Notes under the pieces: generated by a model
What the model saw: the letters and a program-made list of their open reading frames with translations, nothing else
The model's database searches: none
Told to the model about the DNA's origin: nothing
Assembly: GCA_038373885.1 (NCBI GenBank)
Contig: JAWZYV010019433.1
Span: 62,001 to 126,000, forward strand
Reading direction: 5' to 3'
Length of the DNA: 64,000 nt
Origin: Cheiracanthium punctorium
Taxonomy: Eukaryota; Arthropoda; Arachnida; Araneae; Cheiracanthiidae
Program-made: the position numbers and the translations under genes
Part shown: piece after piece, positions 11,361 through 23,489 of the stretch
Numbering within the stretch: the stretch's first letter is position 1
Layout of the letters: every line of letters begins with the position of its first letter

Positions 11361-12724
11361 AAAAAACATGATTTAATATGAGATGTTTCTAGAACATGAA
11401 AACACATAGTCACGAAAGCTTCAAGTCTCTCAATAGAATAATTTAAGATATAAAGGGCTAAGCTTAAGTCAATAGCTACTTTTACGAATTTGAGGTATAA
11501 TCAGCTACTTCTTTGCTTTAACGTATGCTAAAATTCATGCAAATAGTCAAAATTTCTATTTTGTTCTATCCAAGTTTCGAAAATGCATTTTTCATGCTGA
11601 GCATCGACTTATATAAAGAGGGATGTTCAGGGGGTCTGGACACCCCTTTAGTCAAAGCAAAAGCGCTAATTTTGGCCCGATATCCACCTTTTGTATGCAT
11701 GACTCAGAATAGAATGGGGTCAAAATATTTTTAATGCTCATATAACTTTTGAAAATTTTATATTAATTTTAAAAAATCATATTAACTTTTTGTAAACTAT
11801 ATACTTTAATAAGCAATAACTAATATTTGCTATGAAGATTAAAAATTTGTATTGTAATCGAAATTTTTTTACAAAATATTTGCAGTAAAATTTACTGTCA
11901 ATCAAATTTTATAGTAAGAATGGACACTCCCATTTGAAAGTTAAAGCTACGCCCACGAAGCTGAGACTTAGAAAAAATTAGAGTTTAGTTCCTTTTCCAG
12001 AGAAAAAGCAGAACTTTTTTTTTTTTTTTTTTTCTCTGGGGAAACTCTAGGGTACACGTACTGTTAAACATTTTTTTAATCTCGCAGAGATGACGTGAAT
12101 CGAGCAGAAAAAAATGCTCATTTTTAGTTAAACTAAGAGTACCCCTAAACATTTTTTAAGTGCAAACAAATATTAGATAAAGGAATATTGCGTAAAGAAT
12201 ATTAACAATATTTTCACACCATTTCCGGAAAACTGGGACAAAATAAATTTGAGCTCATCGGGAAACTGGCTAATGCCAGAGGTACCGGCATCGGTGTAAA
12301 TTTTCGTGTAACATTTGGGGGGGGGATACTATAGGATACTACCTTCAGGAACGGCCTATCTATTTGGTTTAAAGCCTGTTTTAGTTCCTGAAGTGTCCTA
12401 CTCTGCTGCTGAACCCTAGCTCTAGGCTCAGGTCCAGCAAGCAGCGGTTTCCCTCATTTTTATTTTATTTTTTTACAGCACAATTTTTGGATTACAATTG
12501 GTAAAATACATCAGTGTTATACAATATAAATGCAGTTAGTTTACAATGGTTTACAATTGCTCACAATATTGTTCTTAGTAACATTTCACCATAGATACAT
12601 ATATTTAACACGTTCTTTTTTTTCCCTTTTTTACAATTTTGAAAGTTAAAAAAAGTAAATAAATATCTAAAAGTAAACAATAGGCTTGAGATTTGGGGGG
12701 GGGGGGCAAAATGTTTCCTATTTT
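11245..12724. other. No gene; poly-A, poly-T and G runs
   Basis: The segment 11326-11366 has an (AC)n run grading into about 27 A. There is a T run near 12017-12033. G runs at ~12318-12326 and ~12696-12709 suggest remains of G-tract MITEs. Nothing coding was recognised. Confidence 0.4.
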
Positions 12725-12838
12725 AAAATTCAAATATCACTTACTTGAAAATAGTATTTTCTAAAATTTGGGGGGTGGGGGGCAAAATGTTTCCTATTTT
12801 AGAAAATACTATTTTCAAGTAGGTGATATTTGAATTTT
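12725..12838. repeat. Near-perfect 42-bp inverted repeat with G-rich loop
   Basis: The left arm 12725-12766 and right arm 12797-12838 are reverse complements with one mismatch, separated by a 30-bp spacer rich in G. The spacer word GGGGGGCAAAATGTTTCCTA also occurs in direct orientation just before the left arm (~12703-12723). The structure can fold into a long stem and looks like a foldback element or a templated inversion. Confidence 0.85.
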
Positions 12839-13859
12839 CTGGAATTTTAGGGGGGGGTCGGGGAATTGCCCCCTTGCTCTTACTAAGTTACGCATATGGC
12901 TACCCGTGTGACAGTCCAGATTTGTAGATGAAAATTTAACTGTAATAACAAATACTTATTTGTCAAACACAATATTTTTACGAACTAAACAAAAAAATAA
13001 AGTATACTAACCTGCACAAAGCGCTTTCTTAAAAAAGACGTGCAAGCTCTATCTTCCACGCCGCGAAATTTTCGTTACCCGACTGGCTTCAATCATAAAA
13101 AAATTGAAGAAAGGAAAAGGCAATCCGACCGCTACTGCGCATTACATAACACATTCAATTGTTTATACTTCACTTCCAATCACTATGCACACAAGACCTA
13201 CGGCAATTTATTTCTGATATGAAATCTCTAACGACACAAAGAAAGGAAGGAAATTACTTATTCAGATCATATAGTCTGCGGAGCAACGGCTATTACCGCT
13301 GACAAATGATTGTGCAAGTATACCCAGGGTGGTGCAGTTTCGTATGCAAAAATCTGCACTGTGAAGATACCATTACGAGGTGCAAATGGCAACATACTTC
13401 TTTTTCCTACATGTGCCGGCAAACAGAGAAAGCGTGGCTCATTTGCTCCAAGGATATCGCGTAATAATTAACAGAGCCACTCCTATACTTTAAAACTTGT
13501 GACTTTTGATTAGTTCTTTTCTTCTTCATTTTGCAGGATTGGATACAACGACTTTAATTTTTTTTTCTCCCAGTTCATGTTACTACTTATCTGTAGTGGA
13601 AATCTTACGAAAAGTAAAATATACGAAAAAGTATTACGAAAAAGTAAAATAACAAATATTCTCAATTTTACCCTATAAAAGCGCTACGAGCTTTTCTACA
13701 AGTACTCGTTTATAACGAGCAAATATCGCGGTTCCTTCGCACTCGTTATAAGCGAGTTCGACTATGTTTTTGAGAGTACAGGCCGCAATGCATGGCAATA
13801 CTTTTATGTAGCCCAGTAGAAAACCTTACACACACCAAAATCTAGACAGTATGTATCAC
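12839..13859. other. No gene; possible MITE end
   Basis: Near 13695-13770 lie inverted words (CTCGTTTATAACGAGC; CTCGTTATAAGCGAGTTCGAC) typical of one end of a pogo-like element, without a clear partner. A candidate acceptor at ~13538 (TTTTGCAG) leads into low-complexity frames and is not supported as an exon. Confidence 0.3.
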
Positions 13860-14420
13860 AGCTACCTTTAAAATGCGTATCTAATTTGAGCTCAATCAAA
13901 AGCACCATATAGATGCAAGCGCATTTTCAAGAATTTGCAACGTAATGTGTAAGAATTTTTTTGGAACCCCTACAAACACCAAAATCTATTCAGGTTGTAT
14001 GACGGTGGCTTATAATATGCATACGCAATTTGAACATATTCGATACACCACTTAGACATTAGCACACTTTAAATGATTTGCGTTCAAAGGCCGAAATATA
14101 TAAGAATTAGTTTTTGCAACCCGTGAACAAATTATCAGCTCTACACATTCAAAATCTATGCAGGTCATGCAGCCGTGACTTATAAATATACATACCGAAT
14201 TTGCGCTCCATCGAATGCACCGTTTAGGCGCTAAAACATTCTGAAGAATTTGCGTCCTTAGGCAAATAATGTAAAACAGTTTTTTTTTTGTAGCCCTGTA
14301 AAAACGCCATAAGTCCTATGCACACCAAAATCAATACCAGTCATGCAAGGGTGGTTTATAATATCTATACCAAATTTGAGCTCAATCGAATGCACTATTT
14401 AGGAGCTATCGTGTGTACTC
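13790..14420 (+). repeat. Four diverged tandem copies of a ~145-175-bp unit
   Basis: The block AATTTGAGCTCAATCGAATG followed by CACC(G/A)TTTAGG recurs near 13884, 14027, 14200 and 14371. Each copy is preceded by CACCAAAATCTAT and a (G)TTATAATATGCATACC block, and most are followed by AAGAATTTGCGT. The array ends with ACACACTCACA near 14415. A unit with a GAGCTCAATCG-type core near a CA-rich end is reminiscent of RTE-type LINE 3' ends. That link is inference. Confidence 0.7.
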
Positions 14421-15236
14421 ACACACTCACATACATAGTACATACACACATAGTAAAAATAGCATAAATGAATTCAGACCTCAAAACGTGTAAATACATC
14501 AAAATGTCAAAGATGAATTTCTTCATAATTATAATACTTTCCTTGCCTCTTACACGTTCGGAAAGTAAAAATGCTCGCTGGGTATTTATCTGCAAGGGGG
14601 TTTCCTTTTCTGCATCTAATTTTTGTTCAGATATTTTTTTTTTTTCGCCCCATGTAAGCATTTCTTTAAAATGTTCGCAGTGAAGCCACTTGAATAACTG
14701 TTTTTTTAATGGCTATGTCATTTTATCTCTCACCCCCCTTTACTGAAAATTGTCCGAAAAATGTGTCCCAAAAATGCGACATAATTTTACACATATATTT
14801 AAATACTATTAGTTCACAACAGCTTTAATCTATTGTTACAATATTTCGTAAGCTGTAGAATATGCATCACATGTATTTTTCTATAAATAGGTTACAATCC
14901 TAAAAATTTCAACATAGGATTATCAGGCGAAATACACGAAATATGAGAGATAAAATGACATAGTTAATTAATATCGTTTTAATATGGCAATAATGAAACT
15001 AAAAAATTAGGGGGGGGGGGTCTAACCCTGACGAGGCTTGAACAGCCGAGTTTTAGTTCGTACTTACTTATATTTAGCAAACGAAGTAGTGTAATCGCGG
15101 ACAATTTCGGTGTTCAGATTCTGACTGAAGAACCGATTTTCACCCTCTGTAAATTTATTTTAATGTGTTTCTGAGTGAAGCATCCCAACTTACGTTAAGT
15201 ATGTATGTACGCAAGTATATGTACGCAGTACGATCC
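14421..15236. other. No gene seen
   Basis: AT-rich, with a G run at ~15009-15018. The two short overlapping open frames at 14419-14683 on opposite strands are not coding-like. Confidence 0.4.
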
Positions 15237-15244
15237 ATTCTGAC

Positions 15245-15324
15245 CAGGCGCGTAGCCAGGAAAATTTTTCGGGGGGGGGGGATATGTCCCGATATCCCCC
15301 CCCCCCACCTTGGCTACGCCCCTT
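15245..15324. mobile_element. 80-bp hAT-type G-tract MITE
   Basis: The ends CAGGCGCGTAGCCAGG and CCTTGGCTACGCCCCTT enclose a G run, ATATGTCCCGATAT and a C run. The 8-bp duplication ATTCTGAC lies at 15237-15244 and 15325-15332. This is the shortest complete copy of the GTAGCC family here and is essentially one hairpin. Confidence 0.9.
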
Positions 15325-15332
15325 ATTCTGAC

Positions 15333-17305
15333 GACTAGGTTTTCTCGTGACACCTGTGCGTCTGAACATATGTATGTATGCGAAATATCGCCAAATTCGG
15401 CGCCAAAAATAAGTTTTTAAAGCTGTACTGGGATTAGCGATAGCTCTTATATTTCGCTAGAAATCACCAAATCTTAAAATTATTGAAGTATCGTATGACA
15501 CTTTCACACGAAATAAGTTTAAATGAAGTAAATCCAAAATCTGCATAATTTAATAGATGTACAAGGAAGGCGTGCGATGTCCACATCAAATACTTTTTTT
15601 TCTGTTTTTGAACGTTCATTTCAGCTTTCCTTCAAAAGTCAAATAGCTCTCCCCTGTCTACTTCTTTATGTTCTTGTTGGAGGAAGTAAAGGTTTTAATT
15701 ACTGTTTTGTGTGTTTTTAATGAGCATAAGTAGACCAACGGTCCTAATGTTCATTGAAGCCTCTTGTTGGCATCTAATTACGGCATTTGAATAAAAAACA
15801 TTGTAAGCTACAAAACACCTTAAACTGTATTCAACAAATGTCTTTTTAGTTACTGTGAACCGTTAAAGGTCAAATGTCAGTTCATCAGTACAATAGCTTA
15901 ATTTAAAATTTAAAAAATAAGCCACTCAATCCGTGTACTTTCATTTATCGAACTGCTACAGTTCATTTTGGTACAAAATATCGTATTTATAGTTAAAAAA
16001 AAAAAAATTCAACTTTCATTATGGACAATCGCAATAAAATGAAATGAACGCAAAGCGACCCCAGATAAGATAAGGCTGTTTGGAAGGCTACGGTCGCAGA
16101 AAACTTGGCAATTGCATTTTTAACGCAGATAAGCGATGCTGAAACTTATAACTCCTCACTTAGAGAACGATAAATTAACTTGACATAATAGTAACTGGTG
16201 TTCTAGCTTTCGCAGATGAATCATCAAGAAGCATGTTGAGGAGCAATAAAGAGTACGTAAGCTAATCTTATTTTATCCTAAGCAAATTGATCTTCTTTAG
16301 AGTAGTGGTAAACGATCGAAAGATAACTATTTACGTTTGAAATTTGTTTCAGTTTATAAGCAAGATGTAAATAATACACATTCCATGAGAGTTAAGTGTT
16401 ATCCTCTTTTCTTAAGCAAAATGGTTAGAACTATGGCTGCGTAAAAACTGGAGTTATTTTATTAGTTAATAAAGTACAGGTTAGGTGTACATATAAATCT
16501 AAATTTACAGTGCAACACGAACAACTTATTTTCTACAATAAAAAAGTGTTCCTCTTGGTCTTGTTTACATAAACAAAAAACATATAAAACAATAGAACTC
16601 TAAACCTAAATATTAAATGTAATAATTTTTTTAACGTATGAGACTGTTTCCTTCCATAATCTGAATTAACGTTAAACTTTTCACAACAACTACAAATAGT
16701 TATCATAATTGTGCCGTTCCTTCTTTCTTGCAAAGTTAAATTACTACTAATAATAATCTAGTGTTCGTTTTGATAAATTAATAAAGTCATTTGAAGATTA
16801 ATTAAAAATATTTGAATCTTTTAACTATTTTTCTTTGTTTCAATTGTTAACAGAAAATGTTGTTTAAGTTGTTTAACATTCAAACAATGTAGACATTCTA
16901 GTGGCTTTTTTTATGCTTAATATATTAAGATTTCTTTGGTAGAAATATATTGGTATACGTTAAGACAGTATTTGGTAAGGCAAAAGTTTAATAATAATAA
17001 GAACTACGACAATAATAATAACACAGTTCGTAGGCGATGGTGATAAAATGGTTTTAAAATGATATTTTACCGTTTTTCTTTTGTAAAACGTGTTTAATAG
17101 TAATCATTATAAAAGAGTACGATGAAATATGTTTAACACGAAAATGTTAGCATCAAAAATTGGTTAATACAAAATAACACTGATAGTATGCACTGTAGAT
17201 TGAAACACTCCCTCCACCACCCAACCCCTTAACACGATGCAAAAATAGCTTAATTGGAGAATCTTTTGCTTCTCTGCGAAATTGAAGACACGTTTAAAGA
17301 AAAAA

Positions 17306-17342
<37 letters not shown>

Positions 17343-17408
17343 AAAAAAAAAAATTAATTACGTATAAGGAATGTGCAAATAGAGTACGTTTAATATGATG
17401 TGTTGAAT
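15333..17408. other. AT-rich stretch without a supported gene
   Basis: No repeats with clear ends or coding frames were recognised apart from A/T tracts. A (GA)n microsatellite lies at 17311-17339. Confidence 0.4.
17311..17339. repeat. (AG)n microsatellite
   Basis: About fourteen AG units between A-rich tracts. A minus-strand open frame across it gives a run of Ser-Leu codons and is an artefact. Confidence 0.9.
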
Positions 17409-17421
17409 AGATATGCAAAGA

Positions 17422-17706
17422 ACGGAAAAAAACACTCAAAATACCGGAGTTAAACGATAAAATAAATAAAAAAGGTATATAAAAAGCACATATATAATTA
17501 TACTTATGTCAAGATATCCAATACGATCGTTTCGATTGAAAATTCGTTCAGTCTTCATCAGTTAAAACCCTGAACAGTGGGAACTGAAACTCAGTTCCTG
17601 CTGTTTTATGAGACGAAGGACTTTTTCAGTCGAACCGATCGTATTGAATATCTTGACATAAGTATCATTTTATGTGTGTTTTTTATACAAAGTTTTTATT
17701 TATTTT
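17422..17706. mobile_element. Foldback insertion with 13-bp flanking direct repeat
   Basis: AGATATGCAAAGA occurs at 17409-17421 and again at 17707-17719, as a target-site duplication would. The insert contains long inverted arms. The left arm around 17456-17545 includes ACTTATGTCAAGATATCCAA and TACGATCG; the right arm around 17620-17706 carries their complement (CGATCGTATTGAATATCTTG, ACATAAGT). A second internal palindromic block is GGGAACTGAAACTCAGTTCC near 17580. No coding sequence. The class is unclear because 13 bp is unusual for hAT, piggyBac or mariner. Confidence 0.7.
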
Positions 17707-17719
17707 AGATATGCAAAGA

Positions 17720-18640
17720 CTTACAGTATAGTTTATCTGTAAGAAGGGCTTTTTCTCTGGTGGAACGCGTACTCCTAAGCATTTTATAAATCTTACTGCA
17801 AAGAAGAAAATCTGACAGAAAAATGTTTTTTTTTTTTTTTTTTTTTTTTTTCCATTAGTTAATCTGAGAGTACTCTAAACATTTTGTTTTCAGAAAAAGT
17901 ACAGCCAATAAATACAAATTTGAGTAGATGTGAATTAATAAAATTAGACAACATCAAAAATATCTGTAATTTTTGTCCGCATGCATCAAGGACCTTTGAA
18001 GAAGACTGGACCTTTTATACCATCCGAAACGATTGCATTAGTAAATATCTTTCTTGTTAGTTATTTTACAAAGTTTTTACTTAATTTTTACCTCGTAAAA
18101 CTTGTTCTTTTGTTCTGTGTTCTAAGACAAAATAAACCCCAGCGAGCCATTTGAAAGTGAAATTACAGAAACAACGGTAGACGGTAGTGCTGCCATTGCG
18201 ACGGGATTACAAGATTAATTGCATGTTTTGAGTTCCGGCGTCTATAAAAAATTACTATAATCTGTTTGACCGCTCACTGCTAATGAACTAAGTTCCGTCT
18301 ACCAAAAATATGCTTGGAACTGGAAAGTTATTCTGTTATTTATCAAAGCCTCATACTTGTTGGGTCTCGAGTATAAAAAAGAAAAGGAGATTTTTTTAGC
18401 ACCGACTGTGACATCTGTGCAAAAAATTCTAAAAAAACTGGGCAAAAACGTGCACTGATAAACGTTAAAAAAAAAAATACTTATTCAATTCACGGAAATT
18501 TTACAGCCAGCAGTGCTGCCGGAATATCTCCGTAATTTGACGAATATCCGCTTCTTTTTCCTCCTGTGAATTGAAGAAACTTCTTCAGATTCAACGCAAC
18601 TTTTTTTCTCTTCTTCAGAATTCGGGAAGAAGAATTTTAC
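17720..18640. other. No gene; poly-T tract
   Basis: A T run of about 26 lies at 17826-17851. The remainder is AT-rich with no supported coding sequence. Confidence 0.4.
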
Positions 18641-19051
18641 TCTTTAACGTGCAGTGTTCCCGCTCTGGGAGCACCAAACTTTGACGTTTTGACTGTTGCC
18701 AGTCACGAAGAATAGATTTGAGTTCTATAAAAATAGTTGCGGGTGACATAGCTCCACGAGAATCCTTTACTTTTTAGCACCTCATTTCCCGTAAAAAAAA
18801 TAAATAAATAAATAAAATTGTCACGATTAATTTTAACGGCACTGACATCTGCTGAAAAATGGAAGAATGCGAGAACGTGCTGGATAGATTGACCAATGCT
18901 GAAAAAAGAGCAGCCGTTGTCATCGCTCGAGTTAACTACCAGCAAGATGGCGGACGATCGAAACGTTCATCGCGTGTCACAGATCCAGAGACCTTTTTTT
19001 GACTCAGCTGACTGTGCCTTCAGCATTGGGAAAGGGTTGCGCCTCAAAGGG
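18641..19051 (-). mobile_element. TTAA-targeting foldback family, copy 1
   Basis: It starts TCTTTAACGTGCAGTGTTCC, next to TTAC (a decayed TTAA), and ends GCGCCTCAAAGGG followed by TTAA at 19052. The ends and TTAA target match piggyBac-like MITEs. In this copy the second hairpin arm is almost wholly lost: the sequence jumps from CAGCTGACTGTGCC to TTCAGCATTGGG. A (TAAA)n expansion sits at ~18800. The overlapping 80-codon minus-strand frame ends in IYSS like the frames of copies 6 and 8. Confidence 0.8.
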
Positions 19052-19192
19052 TTAACGGAAATAATACGCTATCATAGAGTACGGAAATTATTCTTTAAAA
19101 ATTGAGGGATAAACTAGTGTATAAAGACCAAGTTTCTCTGAGTTTTCTGAGTGAAAGTTTTTCTGAGAGTGTTTTCAAAATTAAGGTGGCAT

Positions 19193-19822
19193 GCAACATC
19201 TGTAATAACTGAAGAAATACACGATTTTTTGTGACAAAATTTGGCTCAAAAGTATAGTATAGGAGAAAGAACACTGCAGCATAATAATGAAAAGAAGGCG
19301 CATTTTAGTTAATATACAAGTTACATCAAAAACTGTCTAATTATGTTTTTTTATATCTCGTGAAAGATCCACTTAATGCAGTGTGTGGCTACAGTGCACT
19401 TATACAAGCCGCAATACTCTTAAAGAGGGTGTATAGTATTTATACGGGGGGAGGGGGATGTTTTATTGATTCAACAAAATTTAGTGAGATATTTCAACCG
19501 AAAAATGTTTTTGGTTTTTAACAAAATTTATGTTAAATTATCAAATATTTCGTTGAATTGACAAAGCATTTCTTTTAAATACAGCCAACCAAAATTTTTT
19601 TGAATCAACAAAACATTTTTTTCAGTGTTGAGGTTGTTATCTTGATTAGACCGTTTTTGATGTAACCTGTATATTAACTAACAATTTACATTTTTTTTCT
19701 ATTGTTGTAGTTCTATATATTTTCTCCGATAATAATATGTCTATTTCAGTGCCAAATTTATTACAATAACTACCTAGTTTTTCTTCAATTAATTATTACA
19801 GATTTTGCGTTTGCCATACTTT
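19193..19822. mobile_element. Foldback element with ~150-bp diverged arms
   Basis: The left arm (~19193-19347) carries CATCTGTAATAACTGAAG ... TTAGTTAATATACAAGTTAC, ATCAAAAACTGTCTAAT. The right arm (~19643-19822) carries its complement (ATTAGACCGTTTTTGATGTA, ACCTGTATATTAACTAA ... TAATTATTACAGATTTTGCG). About 300 bp of AT-rich sequence with repeated ACAAAA words lies between. No coding frame; the class is not determined. Confidence 0.6.
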
Positions 19823-22800
19823 AAAAAAGTAACTAAATTTCACCCCGAAAGAACTGAGATAACTCCGAAAGGTTGAAAACCAGGACAATTTTGCCTCAAT
19901 TTCCAGTCCTGAGGGGCGAATTTTTGTTCTCTTTTTAAGACAACTTTTTCTCTAACCTTAATTTTGGACACCAGCGTGCATGGCTAAATTACTTTTTACT
20001 GAAGACTGAAATTTTTAGGGAATAGTAATTGTAAAATATCGTCTGAAACTGGTTGTCTAGAAAAACAACCAAGAATAAAATATTTTCTTGGTTATCAGTA
20101 CTGAGAAATGTTTTCATGCATACTTGCTATTTCATTTTAAGTTACTCCAATAGAATAAATGCTGTGAAGAAAGCATTCACAAGTTTCACGGGTATCTTAA
20201 AACTAAGGGGGAATGTATAGCAAAAGTTAAGTAAAGATATCTGGAGCCACATACTGGAAAAGTGGAACGCGTTGAGTAGAGTATTGTTTTCGGTGTACTT
20301 TTTGGCGCAAGGTGAATTTATGTCGTAACACTAGATATTGTGTGGGGAAGTATTTATTTGCCCTCTAAAAATGACAACTTGTTAAATGAAGCTACAACAG
20401 TCGACAGAAAAAATATATATATGTGGTTGTGATATTTTACGATTTCTTTTTTCTCTCTTTCTTTTTTAAACGAACAAAATTTCTTGATAGGCAGGTCATC
20501 AAGATACAAAGCTCGATAGTTTAAGTAAGTTGTTGCTCTAATATTGTTAGTTTTCTCCATTAAAAATGAGTCATGTAAACTATTTTTATAATTCTTTTTT
20601 CATTATCATTGAAAAATATATTATAAAATATTACACAAATACAAAAAAAAAAAAAAAAAAAAAAAAAACTTTAAAAATATTTTATATTGTAGAATACTAT
20701 TATAAATTGAAAATAAAGCGCGAAAAAAATCTTTAATTTATCGTGGTTTTTGGAGCTCGTGCGAAGATCACAATTTTAATTACACAATACAAAATTTAAT
20801 AAAGTTTAAAATTCAACACTAAGCAGTGATTCGTGAAAAAAAAATTCTGGAATTCAACCCCCCTTTTTCCCCCATGCACACATACACAACAGTGGGATAA
20901 AACGACCATTGAGTGAACACAGCCATGTTTTATAGAATAAAAAAAAAGTTTAAAAAGCTCTTTAATCAATGGATTGACAGCATCTATTTCCTTCCATGCA
21001 CTGGGAAGCTATTTGACACTTCACTGGTTACCCTCGTCACATACCCTTCCCCTGAAAAAATAACCATTTGTTAATGATGTGTATGTCCATTTACTGGGAA
21101 TGTTATGTAATTCCAGTAAATAAACAATGAAATGTCAGCGTCTGTTTATTTATTGGGCTATTGTACCAATCTGTGCATCTAGCCAGGCCTAATTGCATAT
21201 TCTGAATTATAAATTTTCAAGCTCTTAATATTTAAAGTTTGAACTATTGAGATCCACTTTATCCTGACGCATAAAGCACACAGCTTATGAGATATCTGCT
21301 TGAACTCTTCCAGCATTATTCCTCAAAATATAATCCTTAGGAAACATTTATTTTAATACGTTTGATTTTCTAATTATCGGTATAGTGTTTACAGAGTGAG
21401 TTAAGTTTTAAAATCCTGCATTTTTCTTTTAAAAAAAAGGAGAGAAAGTAAAAATTGTTTTTGGAAAAAAAAAAACCAGAACAATATTTTAATACTTTTA
21501 TTAGAATACAGAGAATGCATTTTTACATTCATCTACCGTAAGACAACTAAGTATATTACATCAATGACAAACATTAATTAAACTTCTCAATGATACAAAG
21601 AAAACCATCTAACAAATAAAAAATTACATTAATAACAATAAATTTACAGCTACTCTTTCGTAGACGTTTTTTATAGCAGATTTTTTTTCTTTCTTGGAGA
21701 GGACAGCTTTCTTCATCTAATGTGTTGTGTAGGTTCATATTTCCTCCTTGGAGTTTCCAACCGCAATTTCGATCCTTAACAAAGGAAGGAACTTCTGAAT
21801 CTTGTCTACTCTCGGAAATTGCTAGAGATCTCCTAGATGTGACTTGAAGTAAAAAATTCTAAAAAATCAAATTTCTCATGGGAAAAAAATAATTATCCTA
21901 CGTCACGGATTTTTCAACCGGTAGAAAAAATTTCCATAAAGAAGTACAAGAAAACAAAGTAGGAAAATTAATTGCACCTAAATAATGTACAGACCATAAG
22001 GAAAATTTACTATAATACTACGAAAAGTAGGATGAACACAATCCATAATTTAATATTCGCTTATTGAAAATAAATAAATAAAAGTAATGGAAATAATGAG
22101 AAAATGGGGGGGAGAGAAATAGAAGAGACAGAGGCTCATTAATAATAATTTCGAGAAAGAGAAAGACGGATTTCACTGCACAATAAATAAATGAAACCTA
22201 GTTTTAACATTATTAACTCTCGTACAAGGTAATTGGTACATTAACAGAAAGCAAAAATTTCTAGAAATAAATCTTACGTAAAAAAAAAATCAAGATTATT
22301 TGAAGAAATTAACAATCTCAAAATATACCTAGACATTATTCTACAAGATGTTTTGCTAGTACTAGCATGATTTTTGCTGTTAAAGAAAAATTTTAGTACT
22401 GAATTGGAATTGAGATAATTTCGAAAATATTACATAGTAAAATTATGCCTAGAATTTAAGATGAAAGCCAGAGCTAGGGACTCTAGACATTTTTCAGCTT
22501 TAAAATCCTATTTAAAGGGAGCTGGAAAATGTTGGATATATAAAAAATAAATGTGTATTTATGGTGTTTATGTAAAATGCAAAAATAGTACATATAACTT
22601 AAACATACGCAGCAAATATAAGCGTTGGTACAGAAGTTATCAGAATCTGCCTTTCTACTATCTCCACCCCCCACCCCATTTTCATTAGGTCATCATTTAA
22701 CTCATAATTAAATAATTAATAAGCCTTATATATTCTACAAATATTTTCTTAACAAAACTTTTTAACAACATTCAATCTAAGCATAATTAATTAAAAGCGA

Positions 22801-23489
22801 AGGCCTTCTGTTAATAGATATCTGTTTTATGCATAAATGTTTTAGTAACATTTACAAGAAATTTGTTACTAAATAAATGCCAAATCTTAGACATTTAATA
22901 TTTTTTAATTTAATCTAAGAAGAATTCATTTAAAACATTTTTAACTTCAATCAGTTTATAACTCACAGGCTTCGAGATACTGGATAAAATGAAATACGTT
23001 TAAAACAAACGCTTTTAATTTGTACATCAATGGTTTCATTTTCACTTTTTATGGATGACCACCATATTGATGATTCATTTTTTATTGATGATGAATTTAA
23101 AAAGCTGTAAACTGTTTCTGTACAATCTGCATTAACATTAATAAGCAAAAATAAACAAAAAATAGGGTTGTGTAATAATAAACAATAATAAACAAAAAAT
23201 AGGGTTGTAAAATTCCTGGATAATATTATTACATTCACAACTAAAATGAAGCAAAACATGCTCACACTGAAATGACACAAATTTGAAATAAACATCATTG
23301 ATTAAAAAAAAAAAATTGTACGGTTGATTTATAAGATGATAAGATTTTTTCCGAGCAGAACTTTTATGAATACGTTAATATTTTTTAAGGGGAAGAAGGA
23401 AAGGGAATTCGTTAAGAATAATTTCGAGAAAGAGACAGAAAGCCTAAAACATTTCTTTGCAATAATCAATGAAAAGCCTAGGCAAAAAG
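19823..23489. other. 3.7 kb of AT-rich DNA without recognised genes
   Basis: An A run of about 27 lies at 20642-20668. CCATTTACTGGGAATGTTAT...CCAGTAAATAA near 21088-21123 is a small inverted pair. A duplicated AACAATAATAAACAAAAAATAGGGTTGT block is near 23150-23207. Frames of up to 111 codons at 22963-23298 are low-complexity and do not look coding. Confidence 0.4.

Noticed and set aside
22963..23298. 111-codon minus frame rich in Phe, Ile and Ser
   Set aside because: Typical of AT-rich noncoding DNA, with duplicated AT-rich words on the opposite strand.
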